A stretch of 64,000 bases of DNA from Micavibrio sp. UBA2638 (GTDB lineage: Bacteria > Pseudomonadota > Alphaproteobacteria > Micavibrionales > Micavibrionaceae), in the NCBI GenBank assembly GCA_002359735.1, contig DENS01000005.1:32760-96759 (forward strand), read 5' to 3'. The translations under genes and the position numbers were made by a program. The notes under the pieces were generated by a model. It did no database searches and was not told where the DNA came from. It saw only the letters and a program-made list of their open reading frames with translations. Of this stretch, positions 7,847 through 15,910 are shown piece after piece (the stretch's first letter is position 1; every line of letters starts with the position of its first letter).

Positions 7847-8043
7847 TGGAAAAAACTATTATTGGCCCATTTCTGTATCAGGGCTTTTTGTTCTTTTAAA
7901 TCATTGTAGCGTTTTTGCGCACAGGCATTCGTCTTTAGAAACGCTTTCACACGCTTTTCGTCTTCTTGGCTTAATTCGTGATCAATCAGGGCCTGTATAT
8001 CAAAATCTGTGACGGGCAGGTGTTGTCCCATTTTCGTTCTCAT
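7843..8043 (-). CDS. short anti-sigma-factor-like protein
   Basis: The motif DFDIQALIDHELSQEDEKRV followed by a leucine/arginine helix matches the N-terminal helical domain seen in alphaproteobacterial ECF anti-sigma factors. Those factors normally continue with a membrane segment and a periplasmic domain. Here the product stops after about 66 residues, so it would be a soluble, stand-alone sigma-binding domain. A TTG at 8070 would add nine residues but sits inside the terminator of the upstream gene; ATG 8043 or 8031 is likelier. The nearest sigma gene is the ECF factor at 11.6-12.2 kb. The assignment rests on resemblance only. Confidence 0.5.
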   Translation of the reverse strand: MRTKMGQHLPVTDFDIQALIDHELSQEDEKRVKAFLKTNACAQKRYNDLKEQKALIQKWANNSFFH

Positions 8044-8067
8044 ATAACGCAGAAATAAAAGTGTCAG

Positions 8068-8091
8068 CAAGAGGGGAAAAGCCCCCTCTTG
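8068..8091 (-). terminator. hairpin terminator of the OmpA-like gene
   Basis: CAAGAGGGG / CCCCTCTTG, a perfect 9-bp stem with a 6-base loop, lies 20 bases past the stop at 8112. It is followed on the minus strand by a weak T tract (CTTTTATTT). Confidence 0.6.
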
Positions 8092-8111
8092 TCTGAAAAA
8101 TTATAATCGCC

Positions 8112-8795
8112 CTATTTAAGGAATTCAACCATCACACGGCGGTTTTCACGCAGCGCGACCCCGTCCCGGGTATCAATGGCCGGTCTGGTTTCCCCATAGG
8201 CTTCTTTATCCAGAATCCGGTTTTCAACGCCGCGGCTGGTTAAGGCTTCGGATACGGCCTCGGCACGTTTTTCCGACAGTTTAACATTGTAATCATTGGG
8301 GCCGGCCTTGTCGGTAAAACCTGCCACGGTGACTTCGCCGGGGTTGTATTGTTTGATTTCGCTGGCGATTTGATCAAGTGTTTCACCCGCGGCCGGTTCG
8401 ATATTGGCGCTATCAAAGGCGAAATTGATTTCATAGTCGCTTAATACATTGCTGATCTGCACAGTTGCCGCAGTGACATGGGTCACGGTTTTAGCGGTAT
8501 TTTGCTGCGCGGGGCGTAAGTGGCATCCATCTTTTATAAAGCCCTGCGGGATAGGCTGATAAAACTGGCACGGTTCGCGCGTCTCATAATCCAGATATTC
8601 ACGCAGCTCCAGCTTGTCATCGGCGGGCAACATTTCTGCCTTTTGCTTGTATGGAGCTTTCTCAACCAGGTGGTGTGAGGTAAAGCCGGCTGTTCGTTCG
8701 CCGTGTTGGCTTGTATATGGCTCGGCATGGGCCGGTGATACCGTTAGTGCGATTGCGGCCACCGTTCCAAGGGTCAGTAATTTTGAATAGGTCAT
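8112..8795 (-). CDS. OmpA-family periplasmic/outer-membrane protein
   Basis: The 227-residue product has a signal peptide ending SPAHA (residue 24). The C-terminal OmpA-like domain (about 120-227) includes INFAFDSANIEP, VAGFTDKAG and the helix ENRRVMVEF, which supply the Asp and Arg that bind diaminopimelate in peptidoglycan. There is no N-terminal beta-barrel; residues 25-110 are unassigned and hold two cysteines. It should tether the envelope to the wall. A promoter with a GGAAC-N17-GGTTGG pattern lies 45 bases upstream, suggesting general-stress control together with the divergent DUF1328 gene. Confidence 0.85.
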   Translation of the reverse strand: MTYSKLLTLGTVAAIALTVSPAHAEPYTSQHGERTAGFTSHHLVEKAPYKQKAEMLPADDKLELREYLDYETREPCQFYQPIPQGFIKDGCHLRPAQQNTAKTVTHVTAATVQISNVLSDYEINFAFDSANIEPAAGETLDQIASEIKQYNPGEVTVAGFTDKAGPNDYNVKLSEKRAEAVSEALTSRGVENRILDKEAYGETRPAIDTRDGVALRENRRVMVEFLK

Positions 8796-8839
8796 TGTAT
8801 AATTCTCCTTTGTTTTAAAAACATGGGTCCGCCGGCTCC

Positions 8840-8865
8840 AACCAAATGCCGGGGTAAAGAGTTCC
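8840..8865 (-). promoter_or_regulatory. EcfG-type promoter (one mismatch) for the OmpA-like gene
   Basis: On the minus strand GGAAC (8865-8861), 17 bases, GGTTGG (from 8843). The usual CGTT -10 element reads GGTT here. It lies back to back with the perfect plus-strand copy at 8878. Confidence 0.5.
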
Positions 8866-8877
8866 GTAAAAAATTTT

Positions 8878-8905
8878 GGAACTCGGTGTAAAAAAGAAAC
8901 GTTGG
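8878..8905 (+). promoter_or_regulatory. EcfG-type general stress promoter
   Basis: GGAAC at 8878-8882, 17-base spacer, CGTTGG at 8900-8905. This matches the alphaproteobacterial EcfG consensus (GGAAC-N16/17-CGTT). It serves the DUF1328 gene 75 bases downstream. Confidence 0.75.
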
Positions 8906-8979
8906 CAGGGCAAAAGCAGCAATTGTGTGCCTATTCGAGGATGGGCATTTAATTTGTTAGATATTGAAAGGAGATTATT

Positions 8980-9156
8980 ATGCTGAATTGGGCAATTTCA
9001 TTTTTGGTGCTGGCGCTCATTGCCGCCTTATTGGGCTTTGGTGGTGTGGCCGCCGTATCTGTTGAGATAGCACAGATTTTATTCGTGGTCTTTATCGCCT
9101 TGTTTATTGTGGCCTCACTGGTTCATGTCTTACGCGGTGGTAACCCGCCTGCATAA
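8980..9156 (+). CDS. DUF1328 / UPF0391 small membrane protein
   Basis: The 58-residue protein begins MLNWAISFLVLALIAALLGF, followed by GGVAA, then a second hydrophobic segment and LRGG. This is the signature of the DUF1328 family (E. coli YtjA), usually stress-induced inner-membrane peptides of unknown mechanism. GAAAGGAGAT precedes the ATG at ideal spacing. An EcfG-type promoter lies upstream and a strong terminator follows, so it is a single-gene unit. Confidence 0.88.
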   Translation: MLNWAISFLVLALIAALLGFGGVAAVSVEIAQILFVVFIALFIVASLVHVLRGGNPPA

Positions 9157-9180
9157 CCCGTGTTATAAAAACCATGCATG

Positions 9181-9216
9181 AAACCCGCGCATCTTATGCA
9201 AATGTGCGGGTTTTTT
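9181..9216 (+). terminator. rho-independent terminator after DUF1328 gene
   Basis: AACCCGCGCAT / ATGTGCGGGTT stem with one G-T pair, followed by six T. Confidence 0.85.
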
Positions 9217-9283
9217 GTGGCGTTTTCCATCTAAATGCATTAGATGTGGGGCATCCTTCAAATACCAGCGGAGCAATCCTTTT

Positions 9284-11515
9284 ATGGATAAAGTATTCAT
9301 TCGTAACTTTTTTATTTTTATGCTCATTCTGTTGAGCGCGGTTGGCATGCTTGGTTACATGCTGGTATCCGGCGATAAAGAGCTGGAGAAAACGGATCAT
9401 CGCGTAAACCGTACCTATGGGGTGATTCTGGAAGCCGAGCAGATTACGTCTTTGATAGAATCAATTTTATCATCGCAGCGTGGGTATTTGCTGACCGGTG
9501 ATAAAAGTTTTATGGACCGGTATGAGGCAAAGAAGGCCGCACTATCCGAAACGATTGCGCGTTTGAGTGAGTTGACAAGTGATAATAAATCCCAACAAAG
9601 CCGTTTGGCCGAAATACGAAGTTTTACGAATGATTTTACCAATAAGCTGGAAGAGCGCGCTTTGGTGGATGATATCACCGTAAATTCTGGCTTGTTGGAT
9701 GATATTAATACGGTCAACAGTATGAAGAATAATATTTTGCGCGTGAATACGGCCATTTTGAAGGAAGAGTATGGCTTGTTAAATCACCGCGTTGCCATGG
9801 TTGAACGTAAGAAGAGCTTTTATCTGGCCTCGCTGGTCATCGGTATGGCGGTCGGAACGGTATTGTTGTTGCTGTTTAATGCCTTTTTGTTAAATGTGCA
9901 GCGAAAACGAGCGCGGGTGGAGGCCTCTTTGAAGCAAACCGAAGATCGTTTTGCCATCGCCATTGATGGGACGCAAGACGGTATTTTTGATTGGGACCTT
10001 GAAACAGAGAAGATATTTTATTCGCGCCGTTTCTTTGAGATGCTGGGATACAATAAAGGCGCAACCATTGGAACAATTAAGGATACGCAAGATTATATTC
10101 ACCCCGAAGATGCCGCGCGGGTGATGGATGTCGTTGAGAAATATCTGGCGGGGGGCTTGTCGGAATATTCACAGGAGTTCCGTATGAAACATAAATCCGG
10201 CCGTTGGGTTTGGATTCAATCCCGCGCCAAGGCGATCTATGACAAAAATGGTAAGGCGCAACGCATGGTCGGGGCTCATACCGATATTACCCATTTGAAA
10301 ATGAAGGAAGAAAAACTGGAGGCCGAGAAAAATCAGGCCGAGGAAGCCAATCGTGCCAAGAGTGATTTTCTGGCCCATATGAGCCATGAAATCAGAACGC
10401 CTTTAACCGCGATAAGCGGCATCGCTGAAATCATGGCAAAACGTCAGGATAATCTGGATGAAAAGCAGAAACAATTGGTTTCCACCCTGAACAATAGTAC
10501 TTCGTCCTTGAAAGATCTGGTTAATGATATTCTGGACTTTTCAAAAATTGAAAACGGCAAGCTGGAGCTGAACGAAGAGGCCTTTAATCTGGGGGAGTTG
10601 TTTGAGAGCGTCATTAGCATGATGTCGCTGAAGGCCAATGAAAGCGGGGTCAGTTTCGTCTTTGACTATGAAGAAACCAAAAATACAGACTTTATTGGTG
10701 ATGCGGTTCGTTTGCGCCAGATTGTGGTGAATCTGATTGGTAATGCGATTAAATTCACCGATGAGGGCGGTGTGACGGTTAAGGCAAATTTTGAAGATCG
10801 TGACGGGCGTGATTTTTTGCGCGTTGATGTTGCCGATACGGGCATTGGTATAGCGCCAGAGAATTATGACCTGGTTTTTGAACGCTTCAGACAGGCCGAT
10901 TCATCGGTATCCCGTAAATATGGCGGAACTGGTCTTGGTCTGCCGATTTCGCGCAATCTGGCCCGCTTAATGGGCGGTGATATTCATTTGAGCAGCGAAA
11001 CCGGCAAGGGCTCAACTTTTAGTCTGTTAATCCCATGCAAATACGATAAGGAAACCCAGCATGAAAACCGCGCCGCGCTGGAGATGGGTAAGAAAATCAA
11101 TGAAAAGCTGCGTGCGGCCTTAACGGGTGAAGACAAGGCTTTGATCGTAGAGGATTACGAAGGTAATGTGGTGGTAATCGGATATATTCTGGATGAGGTC
11201 GGTATAACCTATGATGTGGCCCGCACAGGGCTTGAGGCCGTAAATCTATGGAAGGATCACCATTATGATGTTGTATTGATGGATGTTCAAATGCCGGAAA
11301 TGGATGGCTTTACGGCAACAAAAGAAATTCGTGCGATGGAAGCGCAAAAAGACCTTTCGCGAACACCGATTATCGGCATGACGGCCCATGCGCTAGTGGG
11401 GGATAAAGACAAATGTATTGATTGCGGTATGGATGCCTATTTGCCTAAACCGATTGTAGAATCGGCCTTGAAGAAAGAGATATTAAAGTTTCTGCATAAG
11501 AAAAAGGCTGCGTAA
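9284..11515 (+). CDS. CHASE3-PAS hybrid sensor histidine kinase with receiver
   Basis: The 743-residue membrane kinase has a first membrane helix at residues 7-28. A CHASE3-like four-helix periplasmic sensor follows (30-178; SSQRGYLLTGD), then a second helix (182-204) and a PAS/PAC domain (about 217-340). Next come HisKA with H368 (MSHEIRTPL), HATPase with NLIGNAIKFTD, DTGIGI and GGTGLGL, and a C-terminal receiver with phospho-acceptor D667 (LMDVQMPEMDG). The start at 9284 follows GCGGAGCAA; an upstream in-frame ATG at 9215 lies in the preceding terminator and is rejected. No Hpt domain is present, so a partner phosphotransfer protein is needed. The gene lies beside the ECF sigma gene, suggesting but not proving that it feeds stress signalling. 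Confidence 0.9.
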   Translation: MDKVFIRNFFIFMLILLSAVGMLGYMLVSGDKELEKTDHRVNRTYGVILEAEQITSLIESILSSQRGYLLTGDKSFMDRYEAKKAALSETIARLSELTSDNKSQQSRLAEIRSFTNDFTNKLEERALVDDITVNSGLLDDINTVNSMKNNILRVNTAILKEEYGLLNHRVAMVERKKSFYLASLVIGMAVGTVLLLLFNAFLLNVQRKRARVEASLKQTEDRFAIAIDGTQDGIFDWDLETEKIFYSRRFFEMLGYNKGATIGTIKDTQDYIHPEDAARVMDVVEKYLAGGLSEYSQEFRMKHKSGRWVWIQSRAKAIYDKNGKAQRMVGAHTDITHLKMKEEKLEAEKNQAEEANRAKSDFLAHMSHEIRTPLTAISGIAEIMAKRQDNLDEKQKQLVSTLNNSTSSLKDLVNDILDFSKIENGKLELNEEAFNLGELFESVISMMSLKANESGVSFVFDYEETKNTDFIGDAVRLRQIVVNLIGNAIKFTDEGGVTVKANFEDRDGRDFLRVDVADTGIGIAPENYDLVFERFRQADSSVSRKYGGTGLGLPISRNLARLMGGDIHLSSETGKGSTFSLLIPCKYDKETQHENRAALEMGKKINEKLRAALTGEDKALIVEDYEGNVVVIGYILDEVGITYDVARTGLEAVNLWKDHHYDVVLMDVQMPEMDGFTATKEIRAMEAQKDLSRTPIIGMTAHALVGDKDKCIDCGMDAYLPKPIVESALKKEILKFLHKKKAA

Positions 11516-11563
11516 ATTTCACAACGTAAATTTTATTGTATTCCGCTGATTATAGCCTTGCAT

Positions 11564-11602
11564 AAAAAAACCGGTTTCAACTGTATGTAAACCGGTCTTT
11601 TT
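11564..11602. terminator. bidirectional terminator between kinase and ECF sigma genes
   Basis: ACCGGTTT / AAACCGGT stem, 11-base loop, flanked by seven A on the left and TCTTTTT on the right, so it can serve both convergent genes. Confidence 0.85.
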
Positions 11603-11623
11603 ATACTCTGTGGCTTGGGTGTC

Positions 11624-12181
11624 TTATGCGGCCAGTTTATTGGCAACATGTCCATGAATGCGTATGTGTTGGGCAGTGGCGGTATTTGCGGCTGCACTAT
11701 TGCTAATGGCGTTCATTTCGGTTGTCAGAGCTTCGCGCGCACGCGACAGGCGTGAACGGACTGTCCCAACCGGAATTTGCAGCATTTCTGATACTTCTGC
11801 ATATTGCATGCCTTTAACGCAAACCAGTGTCAAAATTTCACGGTGATCATCTGATATATCGTTCATGGCGGCGTTCACATCCTCTAGTTCCATTTTTACA
11901 TCTTGTGGCGCCTCTACGCTCTCGCGCTCAATATAGCTTTCCGGATCATATTGCGTTTCAAATTTGGTTCTGCGGCGATATGCCGATACGAACATATTGT
12001 ACATGATTTTGGAGCTCCAGCTAAAAAGATTGGTTCCGTCCTGGAACAAGTGTTTCTTCTCTATTGCCCGTAATAGCGTGGATTGCAGCAAATCATCCGC
12101 ATCACTTTTATTGTGCGTTAGTTTTAAGGCAAATTTTTGGAGTTTTTCACTTTCTTTGATCAGGTCTTGATTATTAAACAT
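11624..12181 (-). CDS. ECF sigma factor, EcfG-like (general stress response)
   Basis: The 185-residue factor carries sigma region 2 (residues about 12-75; DADDLLQSTLLRAI, FQDGTNLFSWSSKIMYNMF) and region 4 (about 105-160; YAEVSEMLQIPVGTVRSRLS). The GTN-aW--kI--N-F pattern and the linker with DPE resemble the EcfG (ECF15) family that drives the alphaproteobacterial general stress response with NepR and PhyR. Neither nepR nor phyR is in the window. ATG 12181 follows GGAGC. Several nearby promoters carry the EcfG consensus, which fits this factor directing them. The C-terminal 25 residues are Ala-rich with no recognised domain. Confidence 0.85.
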   Translation of the reverse strand: MFNNQDLIKESEKLQKFALKLTHNKSDADDLLQSTLLRAIEKKHLFQDGTNLFSWSSKIMYNMFVSAYRRRTKFETQYDPESYIERESVEAPQDVKMELEDVNAAMNDISDDHREILTLVCVKGMQYAEVSEMLQIPVGTVRSRLSRAREALTTEMNAISNSAAANTATAQHIRIHGHVANKLAA

Positions 12182-12359
12182 TATTAAAGCTCCTATAAAA
12201 TTAACTTACATTTTCGACTCTACAGGGGCTTCGTATCGTTACTTTGTCAGCTTCGTTTCATTTTTGAAAAATTTTGTATCATTTGTGTAACATTATTTAT
12301 TTGCCAGCATTTCTATATAGAAGTATAACGGCGATAGATTGAATGCAGATAGGATGAAC

Positions 12360-13097
12360 ATGAACAAGGGCACAATTCTGAGTGTCGATGATGACGAAAA
12401 CCTCCAAATCGTGATCGGGCAATATCTGGAAAGTGATGGTTATAAAGTCATAAAGGCTTCTGATGCCCACACCGCGATGGAAAAAGCCGGGCAACATGAA
12501 CTGGACGTTATTTTGTTAGATCTGGTTCTGCCCGACGGGGAAGGCTTGACTCTCATCCCGCAATTACAAAAAGAAACCACTGCCGGCATAATTGTTGTGT
12601 CTGGCAAAAGTGATACCACAGAAAAAATTGTCTGTCTGGAGATGGGGGCGGATGACTATATCACGAAACCATTTGAAATGCGGGAACTCTCCGCCCGTAT
12701 TAAGGCCGTCACGCGCAGGCGGGAACCGTCTCATGATATAAGGGCTGGCGTCTCAAAAGCCAAAGATGATCTGGCAGAGAAGATAACATTTGAAGGCGGC
12801 TGGTGCCTTGATCGGACGCAATACCAGCTTTTTGATGCACAGAATAAAACGGCTGAATTGACAACCGGCGAATTTAAATTGCTAGAGGCCCTGATTCTTT
12901 CTGCCAACAGGGCCTTAAGCCGTGAACATCTTTTTGATCTGACCCGTGACGGGGAGTTTGATGCCTATGACCGTGCCATTGATATTCAGATCGCGCGTTT
13001 GCGTAAGAAATTAAAAGATGACAGCAAGGCACCGCAAATTATTAAAACCGTCCGCGGGGTTGGGTACATGTTCTGCGGCCATGTTGAAAATGAATAA
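12360..13097 (+). CDS. OmpR/PhoB-family response regulator
   Basis: The 245-residue regulator has a receiver (residues 1-120) with acidic pocket D10-D12, phospho-acceptor D54 (LLDLVLPDGEG) and KPFE lysine. A winged-helix DNA-binding domain follows (about 145-240; LTTGEFKLLEAL, DRAIDIQIARLRKKL, IIKTVRGVGYMF). I chose ATG 12360 because AGGA sits five bases upstream; TTG 12339 would be a longer but weaker start. No cognate kinase is in the same operon. It lies divergent to the ECF sigma gene and upstream of stress genes with their own EcfG-type promoter. Confidence 0.9.
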   Translation: MNKGTILSVDDDENLQIVIGQYLESDGYKVIKASDAHTAMEKAGQHELDVILLDLVLPDGEGLTLIPQLQKETTAGIIVVSGKSDTTEKIVCLEMGADDYITKPFEMRELSARIKAVTRRREPSHDIRAGVSKAKDDLAEKITFEGGWCLDRTQYQLFDAQNKTAELTTGEFKLLEALILSANRALSREHLFDLTRDGEFDAYDRAIDIQIARLRKKLKDDSKAPQIIKTVRGVGYMFCGHVENE

Positions 13098-13141
13098 AGC
13101 TACGTTGCTTTTTCCATTGAAACAAATTTAAACAGCCAGAT

Positions 13142-13168
13142 GGAACCATTTCGTTTTTATCTCGTTGG
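13142..13168 (+). promoter_or_regulatory. EcfG-type general stress promoter
   Basis: GGAAC at 13142-13146, 16-base spacer, CGTTGG at 13163-13168. It precedes the YqjD/ElaB-like gene by about 30 bases and probably drives the four-gene run to 14317. Confidence 0.78.
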
Positions 13169-13199
13169 ACGCTGTGTCTAACGCGAAAGGAGATAAAAA

Positions 13200-13484
13200 A
13201 TGTCAAAATCAAAAAATACATATACAGAAATAGATCACATTCGTGAGGACCTTGATTCGTTACGTAACAATGTCGTGGAACTAACCCGTCACATGAAAAA
13301 AGACGGCCACGCACAAGCCGCGCAATTGCGGTCTTCAATGTCTGAACGTCTGGAACAGGTGCAAAAATCAGGGCGTATGCAATATGCCCAGCTGGAGGGC
13401 CGCGTTAAAGAAAAGCCGGGGCAGACACTGGCCATGGCATTCGGGGCAGGTCTTCTTGCAAGTATGCTGATAAGACGGAGGTAA
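13200..13484 (+). CDS. DUF883 / YqjD-ElaB-like membrane-anchored protein
   Basis: The 94-residue protein has a long amphipathic N-terminal helix (DHIREDLDSLRNNVVELTRH). It ends in EKPGQTLAMAFGAGLLASML followed by IRRR, the C-terminal glycine-zipper anchor typical of the YqjD/ElaB/DUF883 group. E. coli YqjD binds ribosomes at the membrane in stationary phase; that role here is inference. AAAGGAGAT precedes the ATG and an EcfG-type promoter lies just upstream. The YqjE-like gene follows four bases later, as in enterobacteria. Confidence 0.8.
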   Translation: MSKSKNTYTEIDHIREDLDSLRNNVVELTRHMKKDGHAQAAQLRSSMSERLEQVQKSGRMQYAQLEGRVKEKPGQTLAMAFGAGLLASMLIRRR

Positions 13485-13488
13485 GATT

Positions 13489-13923
13489 ATGCAGGGCGTC
13501 ATTGCATTGCTGGAACAATATGCAATCAATCGCATCATGGGCGCTGGTTCCCCTGTCTCGCATAAAAGTAAAGCCGGGTTGGGGCTAATGGCCCTGGCCG
13601 GGTTTTTATTATTGCTCGGGCTTGGATTTTTAACCTATGCGTTGAATTTATGGCTGTATGAAATGTATGCACCGCAGGTTGCGACAGCCATAACCGGAGG
13701 TCTTTGTATATTTGCCTCCCTGTTGATCGTGATGATTGGGTATTTGATTCTTCAGTTTAAAAAAATGCAGCATCAAAAGAGCCAACAAGAAGCCATGGAA
13801 ATGGCGGTTGCGCTGATCGATTATGCTCAGGAAGAATTGCGCGAACCAGTGGAACAAAACCCCAAAACATCTTTGGCTTTGGCCGCTACGGCCGGTTTTG
13901 TGGCTGGGCAGCGTTACCTGTGA
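13489..13923 (+). CDS. YqjE / holin-superfamily-III-like membrane protein
   Basis: The 144-residue protein has two strong hydrophobic segments (residues about 30-55 and 65-90), then a charged helix and a C-terminal NPKTSLALAATAGFVAGQRYL stretch resembling the DUF883 anchor. The size, topology and adjacency to a YqjD-like gene fit the YqjE/DUF1469 group. GGAGG before ATG overlaps the upstream stop, so the two are translationally coupled. Function is unknown in the family; an envelope or persistence role is inference. Confidence 0.65.
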   Translation: MQGVIALLEQYAINRIMGAGSPVSHKSKAGLGLMALAGFLLLLGLGFLTYALNLWLYEMYAPQVATAITGGLCIFASLLIVMIGYLILQFKKMQHQKSQQEAMEMAVALIDYAQEELREPVEQNPKTSLALAATAGFVAGQRYL

Positions 13924-13986
13924 CACTTTTGCCCCCCGGCAATATAGGGAGGCTTGATCTCGAATAAAATAGAGAAAGGAAATACA

Positions 13987-14124
13987 ATGTTTAAGACATC
14001 TAGATTTTTAATGGCCGCAACGCTTTTGGTTTTTGGGCTGGGGCTCAGCGGGTGTAACACCGTATCGGGTGCCGGGCAGGATATTGAAAATGCCGGCGAA
14101 AGCGTTCAGGACATCGCGCAATAA
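13987..14124 (+). CDS. entericidin-family lipoprotein
   Basis: The 45-residue protein has a lipoprotein signal ending GLSGC (cysteine 23), followed by NTVSGAGQDIENAGESVQ, the hallmark of entericidin A/B (EcnA/EcnB) peptides. These small lipoproteins are stress- or stationary-phase-induced and in enterobacteria form an antidote/toxin pair. Only one copy is present here. It follows the YqjE-like gene by 63 bases and probably belongs to the same stress transcript. GAAAGGAAA precedes the ATG. Confidence 0.85.
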   Translation: MFKTSRFLMAATLLVFGLGLSGCNTVSGAGQDIENAGESVQDIAQ

Positions 14125-14152
14125 CAATAATGGTTGATACAGGAGAGGAGAA

Positions 14153-14317
14153 ATGGAAAACAAAAATCTGTTAATGATAGTCATCGTTCTTTTGTTTGGA
14201 ATTTTTACGGTTTTGGTTATTGATCTGAATGAACAAACCCCCGAGGAACAAATGGCCGACAGTGTCAATAAAGCTGTTAACGAGGTTAGCAATTCAATCG
14301 CGGAAAAAATTGAGTAG
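14153..14317 (+). CDS. 54-residue single-span membrane peptide
   Basis: A start behind GGAGAGGAG gives MENKNLLMIVIVLLFGIFTV, a single N-terminal membrane helix. An acidic helix then ends VNEVSNSIAEKIE. The tail resembles the amphipathic part of entericidins but there is no lipobox cysteine. It ends shortly before a strong terminator, closing the run that starts at 13200. No family recognised. Confidence 0.65.
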   Translation: MENKNLLMIVIVLLFGIFTVLVIDLNEQTPEEQMADSVNKAVNEVSNSIAEKIE

Positions 14318-14357
14318 AATATTTGCTCCGCTATGTTTTCTTATGTTTCAGTTTTTT

Positions 14358-14394
14358 AAAATCGCTCAATTATATGTTTTGGGCGATTTTTTTT
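14358..14394 (+). terminator. terminator closing the 13200-14317 run
   Basis: AAAATCGC / GCGATTTT stem with a 17-base loop and eight T at its 3' edge. Confidence 0.8.
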
Positions 14395-14516
14395 ATGGCG
14401 CCAAGCCTTCGGTTACAAAACTGATACAAAGTTTTTCAAAATTGATACAAGCCGGCCATAATCCGGTTACACAGGCATTTTATTCTGGAATTGTAACAAC
14501 GATAAAGGAGTTCAAA

Positions 14517-14786
14517 ATGAACGTAGTACCAGAATATGTAACAGGAATTTCTCATCCAATGATACGAGAAATGTATCTGAAAAAAGAGTTTGCGAATGGA
14601 TCCTTGCAAGGTGAGCAGGATATTTTAGTGATTGAAATGTTTGCCGAAGCCGGTGCACATGAGAAAGAACATGAAAGTTTTGATTCACATTTAATTGATG
14701 TTCTTGCGGATCTGGAAGATTTGAAAGCTCAGGCGGAAAGCAAAATTGGCCATCACTTTGACCGCGTTGATATTCGTACGCAATAA
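14517..14786 (+). CDS. 89-residue acidic protein, unknown
   Basis: The product begins MNVVPEYVTGISHPMIREMY and is helical and acidic, with several histidines (EKEHESFDSH, GHHFD) that could bind metal. No family or membrane segment was recognised. I chose ATG 14517 because AAAGGAG lies six bases upstream; the frame stays open to 14229 but that extension crosses the terminator of the previous transcript. It sits within the stress block but has no perfect EcfG-type promoter (GGAAT occurs at 14487). Confidence 0.6.
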   Translation: MNVVPEYVTGISHPMIREMYLKKEFANGSLQGEQDILVIEMFAEAGAHEKEHESFDSHLIDVLADLEDLKAQAESKIGHHFDRVDIRTQ

Positions 14787-14913
14787 TATGGCGGGCATGC
14801 GCACATGGTGTGGAGCGCGGCCATGATTACCCCCCTTTTTTTACCCCAACCCACTGACAGTGAGGGAACAACAATATATTCATCCCCATGATATGGCCCT
14901 CACGTAACTGAAT

Positions 14914-14958
14914 CCGGTCCGTTTGTAGTGTTTTACACTGCAACGGGCCGGTTTTTTT
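14914..14958 (+). terminator. long-stem terminator
   Basis: An imperfect stem of about 16 bp (CCGGTCCGTT-TGTAGTG / CACTGCA-ACGGGCCGG) is followed by seven T. It lies 128 bases beyond the 89-residue gene, leaving a transcribed, non-coding stretch 14787-14913 that could be a long 3' UTR or a small RNA. Confidence 0.75.
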
Positions 14959-14966
14959 ATTTTTTC

Positions 14967-14993
14967 GGAACATTATTGCAGGCCAGATGTTGG
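14967..14993 (+). promoter_or_regulatory. EcfG-type promoter (one mismatch) for the PRC-barrel gene
   Basis: GGAAC at 14967-14971, 16-base spacer, TGTTGG at 14988-14993 (consensus CGTT reads TGTT). It starts directly after a terminator and 40 bases before the PRC-barrel gene. Confidence 0.55.
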
Positions 14994-15032
14994 AAGGGGC
15001 GTAAAACACGAAAATGATGAGGAGATTTTACA

Positions 15033-15896
15033 ATGAAAAAACGTATTTTAGGTGCAGTATCTGTTTTGGCGATTATGGCCGCGGCGCCGGCCTATGCGGA
15101 TATGAAAGTGGATCATCAAACCATGACCAAACCCGAAGCCGCCGAAAAACAGCGTGATGATGCTGTTGTCACGGAAAAAGAGCTAAAGCAAGGCTGGGAA
15201 GATACTAAAAAGGCCGTGTCGGATGCTGCAGATGATGTGGCGGATGCAACGGAAGAAACCTACGACGATATTAAGGCAGCTTTTGTGAGTGTCGATGAGA
15301 ACACTGAAATACAAAATGTTGTGATTAATGAGCGCCAGACGGCCAGTAATATAATTGGTGCCACGCTTTATGATGAGGCAGGGCAATCCATTGCCAAGGT
15401 CAGTGATATCATTCTGGACGATTCAGGGAATGCCTCAATGGTTATTGTTGCCGATGGTGAAATCTTTGGCCTGGGTAAGAAAGTGGCTTTTGATTATTCG
15501 ATTGTCGCCAATCAAAATGCAGATGGCAGTGTGATGGCCCCATTAACGGAAGAGGTTATTGATCAGGCTGCCGCCTTTTCTTATGACCCGCAGGATAGCA
15601 GCGATAATGTTCGTGTGATGCCCGCCAATGGCTTTAGTGTCGCTGAATTGCTGGATGGTCAGCTGGTAAACCAGAAAGGTGATGCTCTCGCCGATGTTGA
15701 GAATATCTCATTTAACGGTGCGAAGGCCGAGACACTGATACTGGGCTTTAATGAAGTCCTTGGTATGGGTGGACAGAAAGCGGCCATGTCATTTAGTGCT
15801 GCTCAGCTGATTAAAAATGCAGATGGGGGCGGGTATGACTTTCAGCTGAACGCCTCTCAGACTAAACAGTTTGAAAGCTATAAAAACCAGTTCTAA
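15033..15896 (+). CDS. exported two-domain PRC-barrel protein
   Basis: The 287-residue product starts behind GAGGAGATT and has a signal peptide ending APAYA (residue 22). An acidic, charged helix follows (about 30-85). Then come two PRC-barrel-like domains: about 105-185 (IIGATLYDEAGQSIAKVSDI, ILDDSGNASMVIV) and about 195-280 (AELLDGQLVNQKGDALADVE). PRC-barrels act in RNA processing or as stress-linked envelope modules; which applies here is unknown. It is placed between an EcfG-type promoter and the CsbD gene, so general-stress induction is likely. Confidence 0.8.
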   Translation: MKKRILGAVSVLAIMAAAPAYADMKVDHQTMTKPEAAEKQRDDAVVTEKELKQGWEDTKKAVSDAADDVADATEETYDDIKAAFVSVDENTEIQNVVINERQTASNIIGATLYDEAGQSIAKVSDIILDDSGNASMVIVADGEIFGLGKKVAFDYSIVANQNADGSVMAPLTEEVIDQAAAFSYDPQDSSDNVRVMPANGFSVAELLDGQLVNQKGDALADVENISFNGAKAETLILGFNEVLGMGGQKAAMSFSAAQLIKNADGGGYDFQLNASQTKQFESYKNQF

Positions 15897-15910
15897 TCGC
15901 AAGTTTCGGA

